The notes beneath the pieces were generated by a model. That model did no database searches, had not been told where the DNA came from, and saw only the letters and a list, made by a program, of their open reading frames with translations. The position numbers were made by a program, and so were the translations under genes. Positions 6,959 through 14,531 of a stretch of DNA of 14,531 nucleotides are shown in pieces. Location of the stretch: positions 1 through 14,531 of the forward strand of contig JALHTD010000417.1 of the NCBI GenBank assembly GCA_022865555.1, read 5' to 3'. The first letter of the stretch is position 1. Every line of letters begins with the position of its first letter. The DNA comes from Thermoanaerobaculaceae bacterium (lineage in GTDB: Bacteria; Acidobacteriota; Thermoanaerobaculia; Thermoanaerobaculales; Thermoanaerobaculaceae).

Positions 6959-8052
6959 TGCGGGTAGCGCTTGTGCACGATTGGCTCACCGGGATGCGAG
7001 GCGGCGAGGCCGTGCTGGCCGAGATCGCGAGCTTCTTCCCCGGGGCGCCCATCTTCACGCTTTTCCACCGGCGAGGCGCGATCGAGGGGGAGGTGACGGC
7101 CCACCAGATCCGGACCTCCAGTCTCCAACGCCTCTCGCTGGGCGGCAGATTCTACAGGCCGCTCCTGCCCCTAATGCCCCAGGCGGTTTCGGAGTTCAAG
7201 CTTTCTGGGTACGACCTCATCATCTCGTCCAGCCACTGCGTCGCCAAGGGCGTGATCCCGCCGCCCGGCGCGGCGCACGTCTGCTACTGCCACACACCGA
7301 TGCGGTACTTGTGGGACCAGCGTGACGACTACATCCGTCGCGTGCCTGGAATCCTGCGGCCGATCCTGCGGTCGCAGCTGGAGCGGCTGCGAACGTGGGA
7401 TGTCGTCTCGTCGGCCCGTGTCGACCACTTCGTCGCCAACTCCCGGCTGGTCGCCCGCAGGATCGAGCGCTACTGGCGCCGGGAGGCGGAGGTCATCCCA
7501 CCGCCGGTCGACACCGAGTTCTTCTCCCCGGGCGGAGAGCACAGCTCGCACCTGCTGATGGTGGCCGCCCTGGTTCCGTACAAGAGGGTGGAGGTCGGCA
7601 TCGCGGTCGCCAAGGAGCTGGGGTTGCCGCTGCACATCGTGGGCGAGGGGCCACTGCGGCGGACGCTCGCGTGGAACGCGCCGGGGTCGGTGCGCTTCCT
7701 CGGGCGTGTCACACGTGAGCGGCTTCGTGAAGAGTTCCGCTCGGCGGCCCTGCTGCTGGTGCCCAACGTCGAGGACTTCGGCATGGCTACGGTCGAGGCG
7801 CTGGCGTGTGGGACGCCGGTCGTCGGTCTCGAGCAGTCGGGCACGGCCGACATCGTGATCAGCGGCGAACACGGCGAGCTGGCCGCAGACGGTTCGGTCG
7901 CCGCGCTCGTCTCGGCCTGCGGCACCGTGATGGCCAAGAGCTTCGACGCGGCGGCGCTGCGCTCGCGCGCGGAGAGCTTCTCCCGGCAGCGTTTCCGCCG
8001 CCGTTTCACCTACCTGCTCGATCGCGTGCTGCCAGCACGAGGCGCCTCATGA
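6958..8052 (+). CDS. Glycosyltransferase family 4, fourth of four, WbaZ-like subtype
   Basis: This 364-residue protein differs from the three before it. It opens with MRVALVHDWLTGMRGGEAVL, the 'HDWL...GGE' start of the WbaZ-like subgroup, and has CYCHTPMRYLWD (109-120), a highly typical segment of that group, then PPPVDTEFFSP (181-191) and the donor site E272-D-F-G-M-A-T-V-E280 followed by ALACGTPVV. WbaZ-type enzymes commonly add mannose to O-antigen or exopolysaccharide intermediates; that is known for the group and not shown here. A possible weak Shine-Dalgarno (gggagg) lies upstream in the previous gene. It overlaps the next gene by four bases (ATGA). Confidence 0.9.
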   Translation: MRVALVHDWLTGMRGGEAVLAEIASFFPGAPIFTLFHRRGAIEGEVTAHQIRTSSLQRLSLGGRFYRPLLPLMPQAVSEFKLSGYDLIISSSHCVAKGVIPPPGAAHVCYCHTPMRYLWDQRDDYIRRVPGILRPILRSQLERLRTWDVVSSARVDHFVANSRLVARRIERYWRREAEVIPPPVDTEFFSPGGEHSSHLLMVAALVPYKRVEVGIAVAKELGLPLHIVGEGPLRRTLAWNAPGSVRFLGRVTRERLREEFRSAALLLVPNVEDFGMATVEALACGTPVVGLEQSGTADIVISGEHGELAADGSVAALVSACGTVMAKSFDAAALRSRAESFSRQRFRRRFTYLLDRVLPARGAS

Positions 8053-9452
8053 TCGGCGAGAAGCTCCGCATCAACCGCTCCGGCCTCGTGGCCGTGGACC
8101 TGGTGGCCACGTACCTGGCGCTCTTCCTTGCCTACCACCTGCGCTTCAACGTCGAGGTGTACCCGATCACCAAGGGCATACCTCCCTTCGAGCCCTACCT
8201 GGCACTGTTCCCGATCATCACGCTGATCTGGCCGGTGGTCTTCTACTTCCGTGGCCTCTTGCAGGGACGGCCCCAGCGCTCCCGGGTGGAGGAGGCGTTC
8301 GCGGTCACCGTGGCGGTGGTGGTGGCGGTGCTGGTGCTCAACGCCGGGCTCGCCTTCTACCGAGAGTTTACCTACTCCCGTCTCGTCCTCGGCATGTTTG
8401 CCGTGCTCGACGTCGTGTTCGTCGTGATCGCGCGCATCGTGTTCTGGGGCGTGATGGCACGCATCTGGGCCTCCTCCCGGCACCGCCGGCGGGCCCTCGT
8501 GGTGGGCGCCGGGGAGCTCGGCCGCATGGTGGCGGAGAAGCTCGCGGAGCACCGGGAGCTCGGCCTGGACGTGGTCGGGTTCCTGGACGACGACCCCGGC
8601 AAGGCCAACGCGCGCTTTGTCGGCTTTCCGGTGCTCGGGGCGCTGGATCAGCTGGAGGAGGTGGCGCGCAGATACAAGGTCGAACTGCTGTACGTGGCTC
8701 TGCCGCTCGGGTCGCAGCACAAGACCGTGCGCGTGCTCAAGAGCGCCGAGCCGCTGCTGCTCGCCGTGAGGGTCGTCCCCGACCTCCTGCAGTACTACAC
8801 CCTGCACGCAGGGGTCGAGGATCTGGACGGCATCCCGGTCATCAACCTGACCCAGATCCCGCTCGCCGGTTGGAACACCTTCCTGAAGTGGTTGGTGGAT
8901 CTGCTTCTCTCGGCGCTCGCGGTGCTCGTGCTCTGGCCGTTGATGGCGGTGATCGCGTTGTTGATCTACCTGGAGGACCGCGGGCCGGTCTTCTACCGAC
9001 AGCTGCGTATGGGGCTCGACGGCAAGCCGTTCCGCATCATCAAGTTCCGCACCATGATCCAGAACGCGGAGGAGTCCACAGGGCCGCGCTTCGCGGTCCC
9101 CAACGACCCCCGAACCACGCGGGTCGGCATCTGGCTTCGGCGCACCTCTCTCGACGAGCTGGCGCAGCTCCTCAACGTGGTGCGCGGCGACATGTCGCTG
9201 GTGGGCCCGCGGCCGGAGCGGCCGGAGTTCGTCGAGCGCTTCCGCAAGCGCTTTCCCGAGTACATGTCGCGCCACCGCGTGCGCGCCGGGATCACCGGTT
9301 GGGCGCAGGTCCATGATCTGCGCGGGCAGACCTCGATTCGCAAGCGCATCGCGTACGATCTCTACTACATCGACAACTGGTCGCTGGCGCTGGACTTCAA
9401 GATTATGTGGCTGACGATGGTGCGCTTCCTGCGCCACCGCCACGCGTACTGA
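8049..9452 (+). CDS. Undecaprenyl-phosphate sugar-1-phosphate transferase (WcaJ-like PHPT)
   Basis: This enzyme would start glycan assembly by moving a sugar-1-phosphate from a nucleotide-sugar to undecaprenyl phosphate on the inner membrane. The length, 467 residues, is usual. The N-terminal half has hydrophobic segments at about 12-31, 50-68, 83-102 and 111-138, then a Rossmann-like cytoplasmic domain (ALVVGAGELGRM, 149-160). The catalytic half starts with another membrane segment at about 280-307 and carries IKFRTM (331-336), SLDELAQLLNVVRGDMSLVG (367-386) with the PRPE that follows, and AGITGWAQV (413-421), all hallmark motifs. The donor is often UDP-glucose or UDP-galactose, but is not fixed by the sequence. 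It is the last gene of the overlapping set and is placed 3' of the transferases. Confidence 0.95.
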   Translation: MIGEKLRINRSGLVAVDLVATYLALFLAYHLRFNVEVYPITKGIPPFEPYLALFPIITLIWPVVFYFRGLLQGRPQRSRVEEAFAVTVAVVVAVLVLNAGLAFYREFTYSRLVLGMFAVLDVVFVVIARIVFWGVMARIWASSRHRRRALVVGAGELGRMVAEKLAEHRELGLDVVGFLDDDPGKANARFVGFPVLGALDQLEEVARRYKVELLYVALPLGSQHKTVRVLKSAEPLLLAVRVVPDLLQYYTLHAGVEDLDGIPVINLTQIPLAGWNTFLKWLVDLLLSALAVLVLWPLMAVIALLIYLEDRGPVFYRQLRMGLDGKPFRIIKFRTMIQNAEESTGPRFAVPNDPRTTRVGIWLRRTSLDELAQLLNVVRGDMSLVGPRPERPEFVERFRKRFPEYMSRHRVRAGITGWAQVHDLRGQTSIRKRIAYDLYYIDNWSLALDFKIMWLTMVRFLRHRHAY

Positions 9453-9505
9453 CTGCGCCGCCGTACCTGGGACCGACTATCATCGCCGCCTTGGGGGGAG
9501 TGCCG

Positions 9506-10261
9506 ATGGAGCAGGCACCGCCGGTCTGGACCGAGAGCTTCCGGGTGCGGGCGTACGAGGTGGATGCCACTGCGAAGGCGTCCGTGCCGGCGATCGCCAA
9601 CTGGCTGCAGGAGACGGCGGGGAACCACGCCACCGCGCTCGGTTGGGGGGTGGACGCCCTCCAGGCGCGGGGGCGCACCTGGGTGCTGGCGCGGCTGCAC
9701 CTCTGCCTCAGCCATGTGCCCGGGTGGCGTGAGGACGTGAGGGTCGCCACCTGGCCGTCGGGGGTACACCGCCTTTACGCGCTCCGTGAGTTTCGGGTCA
9801 TCGGCCCGGGGGACCGTGAGCTTGGGATCGCAACGACGGGGTGGGTGCTGCTGGACCTCGCCACGCGGCGGCCGGTCCGGCTCCCGGATGAACTTGACGA
9901 AATTGCACACATCACGCCAGACCGCGTGCTCGCGGACCCGTTCGCCAAGCTCCCCGAGGTCAACGGGGCCGATGCCGCAAGGACTCTCGTGGTGCGCTTT
10001 GCTGACCTGGACATGAACCGGCACGCCAACAACGTGAGCGTGATCGCGTGGGCGCTCGAGGCGCTCCCCGACGAGGTCGTGCTCGGCGCCTCGCTGGCCG
10101 AGTTGGAGATCGAGTTTCGCGCCGAGGCGCTTCGCGGCGATCACATCCTCGTCCAGACGCGGCGAGCCCCGGAGGGATCCACGGCCTTCCTGCACCGACT
10201 GCTGCGCGAGAGCGACGGCCGCGAGATCGCCCGGGCGCGCACCGTGTGGCGGTCGGGCTGA
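9506..10261 (+). CDS. Acyl-ACP thioesterase (FatA/FatB-like, double hot-dog)
   Basis: This 251-residue protein would hydrolyse acyl-ACP to free fatty acid in the cytosol. The first hot-dog half opens with WTESFRVRAYEVD (8-20) and carries NWLQETAGNHA. The second contains DLDMNRHANNV (167-177). The catalytic set known from plant FatB (Asp281, Asn283, His285, Glu319) falls on Asp169, Asn171, His173 and Glu207 with a constant offset of 112. The plant Cys320 is Ala208 here. I chose ATG 9506 because GGGGGGAG lies 5 bases upstream; TTG 9491 in frame, with TATCAT 7 bases before it, is an alternative. The gap of 53 bases after the glycan operon and this possible promoter suggest a separate unit. The product may feed envelope lipids, but that is inference. 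Confidence 0.88.
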   Translation: MEQAPPVWTESFRVRAYEVDATAKASVPAIANWLQETAGNHATALGWGVDALQARGRTWVLARLHLCLSHVPGWREDVRVATWPSGVHRLYALREFRVIGPGDRELGIATTGWVLLDLATRRPVRLPDELDEIAHITPDRVLADPFAKLPEVNGADAARTLVVRFADLDMNRHANNVSVIAWALEALPDEVVLGASLAELEIEFRAEALRGDHILVQTRRAPEGSTAFLHRLLRESDGREIARARTVWRSG

Positions 10262-10295
10262 CGCAATTGGGTGCACGCGGGCGCGAGACGGCGGA

Positions 10296-10643
10296 TCAGT
10301 CGCCGGTTCTCGCCGCTCGACACGCCTCGCAGGCGCAGCTCGCTCGGAGGTCGTCGAGGGTATAGATCCCGTGGTCGTGGCCGTCGCCCCAGGTCACCTT
10401 GAGACCGTAGTTGCCGACCAGGTGGGTCGCGACAGGCACGAAGGCCTCCGGCTTCAGCGGTTTGAGGATCGGCAGCGACGCGCGGCCGAAGAGGTGCCGC
10501 TCACCTTTGCAGGCGGCGCAGGTGCACGCCTTGCGCAGGGTCGCGCCAGGGTAGTAGGACTCGTGACCGTCGCCCCACACCACCACGACCTCATCGCCGA
10601 CTAGCACAGCCTGCGACACCCTCGTTCGCTCGTTGGAAGACAT
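10296..10643 (-). CDS. DUF971 family protein (gamma-butyrobetaine hydroxylase-like N-terminal domain)
   Basis: This 115-residue protein has the complete DUF971 pattern: VVVWGDGHESYYP (20-32), LRKACTCAAC (36-45), then after a spacer LVGNYGLKVTWGDGHDHGIYTLDDLR (75-100) and CACEAC (103-108). The paired Cys clusters fit metal binding; in other proteins this domain occurs alone, fused to Mrp/ApbC iron-sulfur carriers, or at the N-terminus of GBBH-like dioxygenases. Its biochemical role as a free protein is not established. I chose ATG 10643, preceded by GAGGGG two bases away, over an upstream in-frame ATG at 10688. It is convergent with the thioesterase and divergent from thiamine pyrophosphokinase. 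Confidence 0.88.
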   Translation of the reverse strand: MSSNERTRVSQAVLVGDEVVVVWGDGHESYYPGATLRKACTCAACKGERHLFGRASLPILKPLKPEAFVPVATHLVGNYGLKVTWGDGHDHGIYTLDDLRASCACEACRAARTGD

Positions 10644-10759
10644 TGCCCCTCGTTCTCGCAAAGGCTGGAGGAGGTGGTTCAATTCCACCGCGAGCCCGGC
10701 GGGCTGGTGACCCCGGTCGGTGCTCCTCCGTCGGCGCTGTTAGCGTGTAGCATGGGCCG
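10644..10759. other. Divergent intergenic region before thiamine pyrophosphokinase
   Basis: This 116-base gap separates two divergent genes. TAGCAT at 10748-10753 lies 6 bases before the plus-strand ATG and is the best -10 candidate; no matching -35 is apparent. I see no TPP riboswitch elements. A 5-bp inverted repeat at 10673-10689 resembles a tRNA T-arm but has no tRNA around it. Confidence 0.4.
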
Positions 10760-11395
10760 ATGCGAGCAACGGTCGTGGTTGCCAATGCGCCGTGGCGCTG
10801 GCGTACTTCGTTCGTCGAAATGGTGCGCGGGGCGGAGTGTGTGCTCGCGGCCGACGGCGGCGCCAACCACCTCGCCAGAATCGGTGTGCGACCCGAAGCC
10901 GTCGTGGGGGACCTCGACTCGATCCGCCCCGGGGTGCGGAGCTGGATCGGCGAGGAGCGCATGGTGCTGCGCCCGGACCAGGACTTCACCGACTTGCACA
11001 AGACGCTCGAATTCGCCTTTGACGAGCGCGGCGCCCGGCAGGTGATCGTGCTGGCCGCCACCGGCGGGAGGCTCGACCACGCGCTGGAGAACCTGGCGCT
11101 CCTGGTGCGCTGGGCCGCGCGAGGCTCACTCGAGCTTCGCGATGAGCGGCACCGCGTCGTGCCGGTGCTCGGGAGGACGGAGTTCGCGACCGCCCCCGGG
11201 CAAGGGATCTCGCTCATGCCCGTAGGGCGGTGCGAGCGGGTGTGGACGAAAGGACTGCACTGGGAGCTGGCAGGCGAGCCCCTAGACGTGGCCGGCAGGA
11301 CCGGCGTCTCCAACCTCGCCCAGGGCCACCGCACGGAGATCCGGGTGGAGGGCGGCGCGCTGCTGGTTTTCCTCTCCGACCCCGTCACGCACTGA
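10760..11395 (+). CDS. Thiamine pyrophosphokinase
   Basis: This 211-residue protein has the normal bacterial size. It transfers pyrophosphate from ATP to thiamine to make the cofactor thiamine diphosphate in the cytosol. The signature residues are in order: A-D32-G-G-A-N36, VVGDLDS (48-54), D73-Q-D75-F-T-D78-L-H-K81, and ATGGRLDHALEN (100-111). The C-terminal beta domain ends in a typical G-x-L-L-V-F-L-S strand. Having a salvage-type kinase suggests it can use imported thiamine. ATG 10760 is supported by TAGCAT 6 bases upstream and no Shine-Dalgarno, i.e. a probable leaderless start; ATG 10753 is out of frame. The next gene follows after 13 bases. Confidence 0.93.
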   Translation: MRATVVVANAPWRWRTSFVEMVRGAECVLAADGGANHLARIGVRPEAVVGDLDSIRPGVRSWIGEERMVLRPDQDFTDLHKTLEFAFDERGARQVIVLAATGGRLDHALENLALLVRWAARGSLELRDERHRVVPVLGRTEFATAPGQGISLMPVGRCERVWTKGLHWELAGEPLDVAGRTGVSNLAQGHRTEIRVEGGALLVFLSDPVTH

Positions 11396-11408
11396 TAGAA
11401 TCTCCGCC

Positions 11409-12332
11409 GTGCAGTTCAAGATGGCGGGCTCCCCCCGCATCCTTCAGGCGTTTTACCGGCTCTACTTCGGCTTCTGGATCCCGACCCTGGTGTGGGCGTC
11501 CATCCGCTGGCCGCTCGGCCTCATGTACTGGATGGCCCGCAACCTCGTGATGCTCCCGTTCAACATCGTGCGCCCCAAGTACCTGCGGGCGGTCAAGGGC
11601 AACTATAGCCGGATCCTCGGCCTGCCCGCGGACCACCCGGAGGTGCGGCGGCTCGCCTGGGCGATGGGGTACCAGCACGCCTACCACTGGATCGACTTCT
11701 TCCGCTGGTCGCAGCTGTCGCCTGAGAAGTTGGAGGCGAACATCGAGGCGATCGAGGGCGAGCAGCACTTCCAGGCGGCGCGGGCGTCCGGGCGCGGCAC
11801 GCTGCTCCTGACCGCCCACATGGGAAACCCGGAGGTCGGTGCGGTCGGCCTCGGCACCCACTTCGAGCCGGTGCACGTGCTGTACTGGCGTGACCGGTTC
11901 GCGACCGCGGAGGAGTTTCGCACCCGTATGCGGCTGCGCGGCAACGTGCACGGCATCCCGGTGGACGCGTCCCCTTTCTCGGTGGTTCCCGCGTTGCGCA
12001 TCCTCGAGAACGGCGGCATTGTCGCTGCGCACGGCGACCGCGAGTTTTCCGGACAGGGCTGGCCGGTCCAGTTCTTCGGCGCCACCGCCAAGTTCCCACC
12101 TGGGCCGTTCATGCTCGCGGCGCGCTCAGGTGGGCTGGTGCTGCCGACGTTCTTCCTGCTCACGCGGCAGCGGCGGTTCCACGTGATCCACGAGGAACCG
12201 CTCTCGGTCGCCGGAAACGGTGACGTGGAGGCGCGTGCGCTCGCAGCGATGCAGGCGTGGGCGGGCATCCTGGAGCGCCGCATCCGCGAGTTCCCCGACC
12301 AGTGGTACTGCTTCTACCCGTTCTGGGCTTGA
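11409..12332 (+). CDS. LpxL/HtrB-like lipid A acyltransferase
   Basis: This 307-residue protein belongs to the lysophospholipid/lipid A acyltransferase family. The catalytic H-x4-E is at His137 to Glu142 (TAHMGNPEV). It is followed by HGDREFSGQGWPVQFFGATA (208-227), FPPGPFMLA (229-237) and a hydrophobic strand GGLVLPTFFLL, and it ends WYCFYPFW, like the family. An N-terminal hydrophobic stretch (about 14-52) would anchor it to the inner membrane. Such enzymes add a secondary acyl chain to Kdo2-lipid IVA or related glycolipids. The start is GTG 11409. No Shine-Dalgarno is seen; TAGAAT lies 7 bases upstream, overlapping the end of the preceding gene's intergenic gap, so it may be transcribed from its own leaderless promoter. 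Acyl donor and exact lipid are not determined. Confidence 0.88.
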   Translation: MQFKMAGSPRILQAFYRLYFGFWIPTLVWASIRWPLGLMYWMARNLVMLPFNIVRPKYLRAVKGNYSRILGLPADHPEVRRLAWAMGYQHAYHWIDFFRWSQLSPEKLEANIEAIEGEQHFQAARASGRGTLLLTAHMGNPEVGAVGLGTHFEPVHVLYWRDRFATAEEFRTRMRLRGNVHGIPVDASPFSVVPALRILENGGIVAAHGDREFSGQGWPVQFFGATAKFPPGPFMLAARSGGLVLPTFFLLTRQRRFHVIHEEPLSVAGNGDVEARALAAMQAWAGILERRIREFPDQWYCFYPFWA

Positions 12333-12346
12333 GACCTGGGTTTCGA

Positions 12347-12374
12347 GGCTTGAGGAAGAACCTTGCCTCAAGCC
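12347..12374. terminator. Perfect 9-bp hairpin between the acyltransferase and tRNA-Gln
   Basis: GGCTTGAGG (12347-12355) pairs with CCTCAAGCC (12366-12374) around a 10-base loop that can add an inner AAG/CTT. It lies 14 bases after the acyltransferase stop and 60 bases beyond the tRNA-Gln 3' end, so it could end transcription from both sides. No T-run follows on either strand, so a strictly intrinsic terminator is unproven. Confidence 0.45.
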
Positions 12375-12434
12375 GCACCGAGGATGGTAGGCAAGCGTGG
12401 TTGGGTTGAGCGCGGGACCCCCCGCAAGAAATAG

Positions 12435-12508
12435 TGGCTGGGGAGCAGGGATTCGAACCCCGATACCGCGGTCCAGAGCCGCGTGTCCTGCCGTTGGACG
12501 ACTCCCCA
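12435..12508 (-). tRNA. tRNA-Gln (anticodon CTG), CCA encoded
   Basis: The minus strand folds as a standard cloverleaf: acceptor TGGGGAG/CTCCCCA, anticodon stem CGCGG/CCGCG with loop CTCTGGA (anticodon CTG), T-arm GGTTCGAATCC, discriminator G and encoded CCA (12437-12435). The weak-looking U1-A72 first pair is the usual identity feature of bacterial tRNA-Gln read by GlnRS. It is divergent from gltX-glnS. Confidence 0.97.
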
Positions 12509-12525
12509 GCACGGCGAGGACGATC

Positions 12526-12553
12526 ATTCTAGGCAAAAGGCTCAGGGTGTCAA
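12526..12553 (-). promoter_or_regulatory. Promoter of tRNA-Gln
   Basis: On the minus strand, TTGACA (12553-12548) is a perfect -35 box, followed by 16 bases and TAGAAT (12531-12526). The predicted start near 12519 gives a leader of about 10 bases before the tRNA. The -10 matches the TAGGAT of the other tRNA promoter in the window. Confidence 0.82.
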
Positions 12554-12714
12554 CCTGATCGAGGTCCTCCGGGCGGCGGGTGAGGGGCAGCAAAGGCGCA
12601 CACGGCCCGTGGCGGAGTGGCCGCAAGGCGCTCGTGTCCTCCCGGTTCGCTTCGGCGGCTGCTAGACTTTCCGGACGAGGCGAGAGCGAAACGAGGCGAA
12701 GCGAAGGGGCACGC
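12554..12714 (+). promoter_or_regulatory. Upstream region and leader of gltX
   Basis: TAGACT at 12663-12668 is the only good -10 candidate; the start would lie near 12675 and give a leader of about 40 bases. No convincing -35 is seen. The leader is a run of purine-rich GCGA-type units that ends in the Shine-Dalgarno GAAGGGG. No T-box or other aminoacyl-tRNA-sensing structure is apparent. Confidence 0.4.
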
Positions 12715-14213
12715 ATGGCAGACATGGTGAGGACACGGATAGCGCCCAGCCCGACCGGCGACCCACACGTGGGCACGGCCTACGTGGCGCTGTTCAACTA
12801 CGCCTGGGCGCGCAAGAACGGCGGCCAGTTCATCCTGCGCATCGAGGACACCGACCGCGAGCGCTCCAACCCCGCCTCCGAGCGGATGATCTTCGAGGCG
12901 CTGCACTGGCTCGGCCTCTCGTGGGATGAGGGACCCGACGTCGGCGGGCCCTTCGGGCCCTACCGCCAGAGCGAGCGGTCCGAGATCTACCGGGAGCACG
13001 CCGAAAGGCTGGTCGCCACAGGCAGTGCCTACCCCTGTTTCTGCACCAAGGAGCGCTTGGAGGCGCTGCGGGAGGAGCAGCGCAGGGCGAAGGTGGCCCA
13101 CGCCCTCGGCTACGACGGCCACTGCCGGGCGGTCCCGCCCGCAGAAGGGCAGCGACGCCGGGCCGCCGGCGAGCCCCACGTGATTCGGCTCGCCATGCCG
13201 CGCGAAGGCGAGACCGTGGTTTCTGACCTGCTGCGGGGTGAGCTCCGCTTCGACAACACGCTGGTGGACGATCAGGTTCTGATCAAGAGCGACGGCTACC
13301 CGACCTACCACCTGGCCAACGTGGTGGACGATCACCTGATGGGGATCACGCACGTCATCCGCGCGGAGGAGTGGATCTCGAGCTTGCCCAAGCACGCCAT
13401 GCTCTACCGCGCGTTCGGCTGGGACCTGCCGGTCTTCTGCCACCTGCCGCTGCTGCGCAACACGGACAAGTCCAAGATCTCCAAGCGGAAGAACCCGGTT
13501 TCGCTCAACTACTATCGGCGCGCCGGCTACCTCCCCGAGGCGCTGCTCAACTTCCTCGCGCTTCAGGGGTGGGCGATCGCCGAGGACCGGGAGGAGTTCA
13601 CCCTGGATGAGTTCATCGCCACCTTCGAGCTCTCCAAGGTCACGCTTGGTGGGCCGGTCTTCGACCTCGAGAAGCTGACCTGGATGAATGGCAAGTACAT
13701 CCGCAAGCTCACGGTGCCGCAGCTCCTCGATCGACTGCGCGGGGACCTGCTGAGCGACGAGTACCTCCTCAAGGTGCTGACGCTGGCACACGAGCGCATC
13801 GAGAGGCTCGAAGAGTTCGTCGAGTACGCGAGTTTCTTCTTCGTCGGAGAGCTCGAGTACGACGCGGAGGCACGGGGGAAGCTCGTGGCCAAGAAGTGCA
13901 CGCCCGAGCAGACCGCCCTGGCCCTGGAGCGCCTCCTGGAGGAGAGCCTCGACCAGCTCCTCGAATGGGAGCCGGCCCGAATCGAGGAGACGATGCGGGC
14001 GTACTGCGAGGCCACCGGTTGGAAGACTTCGGATCTGTTCATGCCGGTGCGCGTGGCGGTCACGGGCAAGGCCGCCACCCCGCCGCTGTTCGAGACGATG
14101 GCAGTGCTCGGGAAGGAGATCTGCCGGCGCCGGCTGCGCCGGGCCGCCGAGACGCTGCGCGCCATGAAGGCTGAGGGAAACCCTGGCGCGCACGGAGGCG
14201 AGGACGAGAAGCC

Positions 14214-14217
<4 letters not shown>
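12715..14217 (+). CDS. gltX: Glutamyl-tRNA synthetase
   Basis: This 500-residue class I synthetase charges tRNA-Glu with glutamate. The first motif, TRIAPSPTGDPHVGTA (7-22), contains the HVGT form of HIGH, and K254-I-S-K-R258 is its KMSKS form, in the KxSKRKNPxS variant. LRIEDTDRERS (41-51) binds the amino acid and ATP. Cys108, Cys110 and Cys137 match three of the zinc ligands of E. coli GluRS; the fourth ligand is unclear (His136 is nearby). The C-terminal helical anticodon-binding part runs from about 330 on. ATG 12715 is chosen for the GAAGGGG five bases upstream. Since glnS follows, this enzyme is probably discriminating (Glu only). It overlaps glnS by four bases. Confidence 0.96.

Positions 14218-14531
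<314 letters not shown>

Noticed and set aside
8010..9443. A 477-codon minus-strand frame antisense to the sugar-phosphate transferase.
   Set aside because: His/Gln/Arg-rich composition, no motif, no start signal; the plus-strand gene has all the hallmark motifs.
10673..10689. A perfect T-arm-like element (GGTGG-TTCAATT-CCACC) between the DUF971 and thiamine pyrophosphokinase genes.
   Set aside because: No matching acceptor, D-arm or anticodon arm lies around it on either strand, and no tmRNA features were found.
10644..10759. Possible TPP riboswitch before thiamine pyrophosphokinase.
   Set aside because: The conserved CTGAGA and downstream ACCTGATC-type elements are absent, and the probable transcription start is next to the ATG.
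12609..12635. A stretch resembling a tRNA-Ser D-arm (GGAGTGGCCGCAAGGCGC) upstream of gltX.
   Set aside because: No anticodon arm, T-arm or acceptor follows; at most a relic, more likely chance in GC-rich DNA.

Overview
This is high-GC bacterial DNA (roughly 70% by eye, codon third positions almost all G or C) from a Gram-negative-type cell. An LpxL/HtrB-type acyltransferase, an HlyD-type periplasmic adaptor and a WcaJ-type sugar-phosphate transferase all imply an outer membrane with surface glycans. All three tRNA genes encode their 3' CCA. A discrete glutaminyl-tRNA synthetase gene follows gltX, which restricts the lineage to bacteria that acquired GlnRS. I lean towards an Acidobacteriota- or Myxococcota-like organism, but cannot fix the phylum from sequence alone.

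Layout. Bases 1-227 (minus) are the N-terminus of a membrane-fusion/adaptor protein cut by the window edge. Bases 228-716 hold a candidate 45-residue Cys-rich protein (469-606, minus) and a structured tail behind a tRNA-Val(TAC)/tRNA-Asp(GTC) operon (717-895, minus). That operon has a near-consensus promoter that overlaps, back to back, a promoter for a universal stress protein (1004-1471, plus). Next, on the minus strand, come a one-pass membrane-anchored protein of unknown function and a crotonase-family enzyme. Divergent from them is a tightly overlapped plus-strand glycan operon (3420-9452): four GT-B-fold family 4 glycosyltransferases and a polyprenyl-phosphate sugar-1-phosphate transferase. 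A FatA/FatB-like acyl-ACP thioesterase follows (9506-10261).

From 10296 onward come a DUF971 protein (minus), thiamine pyrophosphokinase and an LpxL/HtrB-like acyltransferase (plus). Then tRNA-Gln(CTG) on the minus strand stands divergent from gltX-glnS (12715-14531, glnS cut by the edge), a compact Glu/Gln charging cassette.

How it fits together. The sugar-phosphate transferase would prime undecaprenyl phosphate with the first sugar and the four glycosyltransferases would extend it. No flippase, polymerase or export gene lies in the window, so the rest of the pathway must be elsewhere. The acyltransferase would finish the lipid A part of the outer membrane.

The least ordinary signals are three. 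A TAGNAT-like -10 hexamer recurs 5-8 bases upstream of start codons that lack a Shine-Dalgarno, suggesting frequent leaderless transcription. A 21-bp copy of the tRNA-Asp 3' end lies in an attenuator-like tail after the tRNA operon. The small Cys-rich frame follows that tail.
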